Shown here: positions 10,842-12,027 of the stretch, piece after piece | How the letters are laid out: the number at the start of each line of letters is the position of its first letter | Position numbering within the stretch: the first letter of the stretch is position 1 | DNA from: DASXMX01 sp036794395 | GTDB taxonomy: Bacteria > Planctomycetota > Phycisphaerae > Tepidisphaerales > Tepidisphaeraceae | Direction: 5' to 3' | Assembly: GCA_036794395.1 (NCBI GenBank) | Contig: DAIRGS010000219.1 | Location: 1 to 12,027 of the forward strand | Length of the DNA: 12,027 bases | Made by a program: the position numbers and the translations under genes | The notes under the pieces: model-generated | Told to the model about the DNA's origin: nothing | The model's database searches: none | What the model saw: the letters and a program-made list of their open reading frames with translations, nothing else

Positions 10842-11840
10842 TTACGATTTATTTCCATCTCCGGGGCGGGCGATGGATTCACGCATCGTTGTATCGGCCT
10901 GGATGTTCCGCAGTTTGTAATAATCCATCACACCGAAGTTGCCGTTGCGGAAGGCTTCGGCCATCGCCTTGGGGATTTCCGCCTCGGCCAGCACAACCAA
11001 TGCGCGGTTCTCCGCCTGTTTGGCGACCTGCTCCTGCTCATTAGCCACCGCCATCGCTCGACGCTGCTCGGCCTCGGCTTGGAAGCGCCGCTTGTCCGAC
11101 TCCGCCCGATCCGCTGCCAGCTTTGCGCCGATGTTTTCGCCAACCGTGATCTCGGCGACGTCAATTGACAGGATTTCAAACGCCGTGTTGGCATCCAGTC
11201 CCTTGTTCAACACCGCCTTCGAAATTGTCTCGGGATTGCGGAGAACGTGCTTGTAGTCATCCGCCGAGCCGATCGCATTGACGATGCCCTCGCCCACGCG
11301 GGCGATAATCGTTTCCTCAGTGGCTCCGCCGACCAGGCTCTTGATATTGGTGCGAACGGTTACGCGCGCCTTCACGCGAAGCTGAATCCCGTCCTGAGCG
11401 ACGCCATCAATGGTCGGCTGGCCAAAACTTGGATTCGGCACGTCGATGACTTTCGGATTCACGCTCGTCTGCACCGCGTCCAGAATATCGCGGCCGGCCA
11501 GGTCGATTGCGGTGGCTGTCTGCCACGGAATATCAATATTCGCCTTGCTGGCCGCGATCATCGCGTTGATCACCCGCTGCACGTTTCCGCCCGCCAGGTA
11601 GTGGGATTCCATCTCGGCGGTGGAAATCTGAAGGCCCGCACGGTGAGCCTGAATGCGCGAGTTCACAATCGCCAGCGTGTTGACCTTCCGCAGCCGCATG
11701 CCGATCAGGTCCACCAGGCTCACGCTGGCGCCGCTGACCCACGAACGAACATACAGACCGATGAACTGGCTGATTACAACGAAAATCACCAGTGCAATGA
11801 TCAGGACAATGACCAGGCCGCCGACTGCAAATCCGCTCAT
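10842..11840 (-). CDS. floA: Flotillin-like scaffold protein FloA
   Basis: FloA proteins oligomerise on the inner face of the membrane and organise fluid, raft-like domains, scaffolding protein complexes. The 332 residues (B. subtilis FloA is 331) show an N-terminal membrane hairpin or helix (about 5-28, FAVGGLVIVLIIALVIFVVI). The SPFH/PHB domain follows to about residue 220: VDLIGMRLRKVN, SRIQAHRAGL, NAMIAASKANIDIPWQTATAIDLAGRDI, VRTNIKSLVGGATEETIIARVGEGIV. Then a Glu/Ala-rich flotillin coiled coil (about 225-290) and the typical end EIPKAMAEAFRNGNFGVMDYYKLRNIQADTTMRESIA. ATG 11840 is preferred to an ATG-like start at 11900 because AAAGG lies nine bases ahead and the membrane helix then starts the protein. 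It heads a leftward set of three genes. The common upstream NfeD-type partner is not within the window. Confidence 0.95.
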   Translation of the reverse strand: MSGFAVGGLVIVLIIALVIFVVISQFIGLYVRSWVSGASVSLVDLIGMRLRKVNTLAIVNSRIQAHRAGLQISTAEMESHYLAGGNVQRVINAMIAASKANIDIPWQTATAIDLAGRDILDAVQTSVNPKVIDVPNPSFGQPTIDGVAQDGIQLRVKARVTVRTNIKSLVGGATEETIIARVGEGIVNAIGSADDYKHVLRNPETISKAVLNKGLDANTAFEILSIDVAEITVGENIGAKLAADRAESDKRRFQAEAEQRRAMAVANEQEQVAKQAENRALVVLAEAEIPKAMAEAFRNGNFGVMDYYKLRNIQADTTMRESIARPGDGNKS

Positions 11841-11867
11841 GATGGTTAACCTTTCAAAGTCACTTTT

Positions 11868-12003
11868 TAACACAAAGGCGCGAAGAAGGGGATTAACCAC
11901 GGAGGGTACAGATCAGCGAAGAATTCTTAACCACAGATTGCGCAGATGCTCGCAGATAAAAGAAAGACCTGCATTTCATCTGCGTAAATCTGCGCCATCT
12001 GTG
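11868..12003. repeat. CACAAAGGCGCG / CACAGAT-CGCAGAT repeat cluster
   Basis: Upstream of floA lie pieces of a simple dispersed repeat: ACACAAAGGCGCGAAG at 11871, TTAACCACGGAGG at 11893, then TTAACCACAGATTGCGCAGA from 11928. Positions 11932-11957 and 11978-12003 are imperfect inverted arms, 22 of 26 matching, built from CACAGAT, GCGCAGAT and CGCAGAT words around a 20-base spacer. No gene is visible here. The same kind of 'CACAGAT...CGCAGAT' sequence is common between genes in many environmental bacteria, planctomycetes included. It is probably a non-coding repeat, and may hold the floA promoter region. Confidence 0.75.
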
Positions 12004-12005
12004 TT

Positions 12006-12022
12006 GCAGCCCACAAGGCTGC
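12006..12022. other. Six-bp hairpin at window edge
   Basis: GCAGCC (12006-12011) pairs with GGCTGC (12017-12022) around CACAA. No T-run is visible before the sequence ends, so a terminator for a gene further right cannot be claimed. Confidence 0.3.
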
Positions 12023-12027
12023 GTGTC

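Noticed and set aside
11247..11849. 200-residue plus-strand frame opposite floA
   Set aside because: The minus strand is unmistakably FloA; the antisense frame shows no domain and no ribosome site.

Overview
The window looks like chromosome from a moderately GC-rich planctomycete, most likely of the Phycisphaerae type and probably from a metagenome assembly. The evidence is indirect. There is an excisionase-type HTH fused to a receiver domain, a small membrane protein ending in a CxxCGYxLxGN...CPECG zinc ribbon, and several short conserved-unknown proteins of a kind I associate with that phylum. The intergenic gaps and one gene carry AT-rich simple repeats of at least four families. A 10-N run at 8485-8494 marks a scaffold gap. 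No rRNA, tRNA, CRISPR array, phage gene or insertion sequence was seen.

Layout: 1-106 is a CGTCATTCG repeat cluster that supplies the stop codon of a DUF971 gene (99-425, -). A two-helix small membrane protein (525-731, +) runs into a beta-hydroxyacid dehydrogenase (728-1618, -), with the two stop codons sharing a CTAG. A 320-base gap with a dyad precedes an HTH-receiver regulator (1939-2526, +) and its intrinsic terminator. A repeat hairpin (2640-2692), a small HExxH protein (2735-3199, -) and a single-TM conserved unknown (3331-3999, +) follow. An exported coiled-coil protein (4054-4791, -) ends at a terminator embedded in the 3' end of the preceding convergent gene.

mnmG (4906-6936, +) encodes the FAD enzyme of tRNA wobble-uridine modification. 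It carries an in-frame copy of the repeat seen between genes at 2640-2692. Next come a solitary HicB-like protein and a two-blade PQQ-like mini-protein (both -). A family-2 glycosyltransferase (+) is split by the assembly gap and very probably ends at 8543, overlapping a zinc-ribbon membrane protein (8535-8945, -). A small beta-rich conserved protein (8983-9246, -) and a kinase-like protein (9245-9736, +) diverge from start codons that overlap within one CATG.

The right end is a leftward gene set: floA (flotillin-like scaffold, 10842-11840), then two short Ala/Pro-rich proteins with hydrophobic N-termini. Those two share a C-terminal motif, R-x-x-[IF]-I-L-x-E-x-L-x-P-P-x-A-L-R, while the rest of their sequences differ. 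This makes them good candidates for undescribed partners of the flotillin system. Beyond floA lies a cluster of CACAGAT/CGCAGAT repeats at the window edge.

The two strongest novelty candidates are the protein-coding repeat in mnmG and the floA-linked pair with a shared C-terminal motif. The other genes look like unrelated housekeeping or lineage-specific genes.
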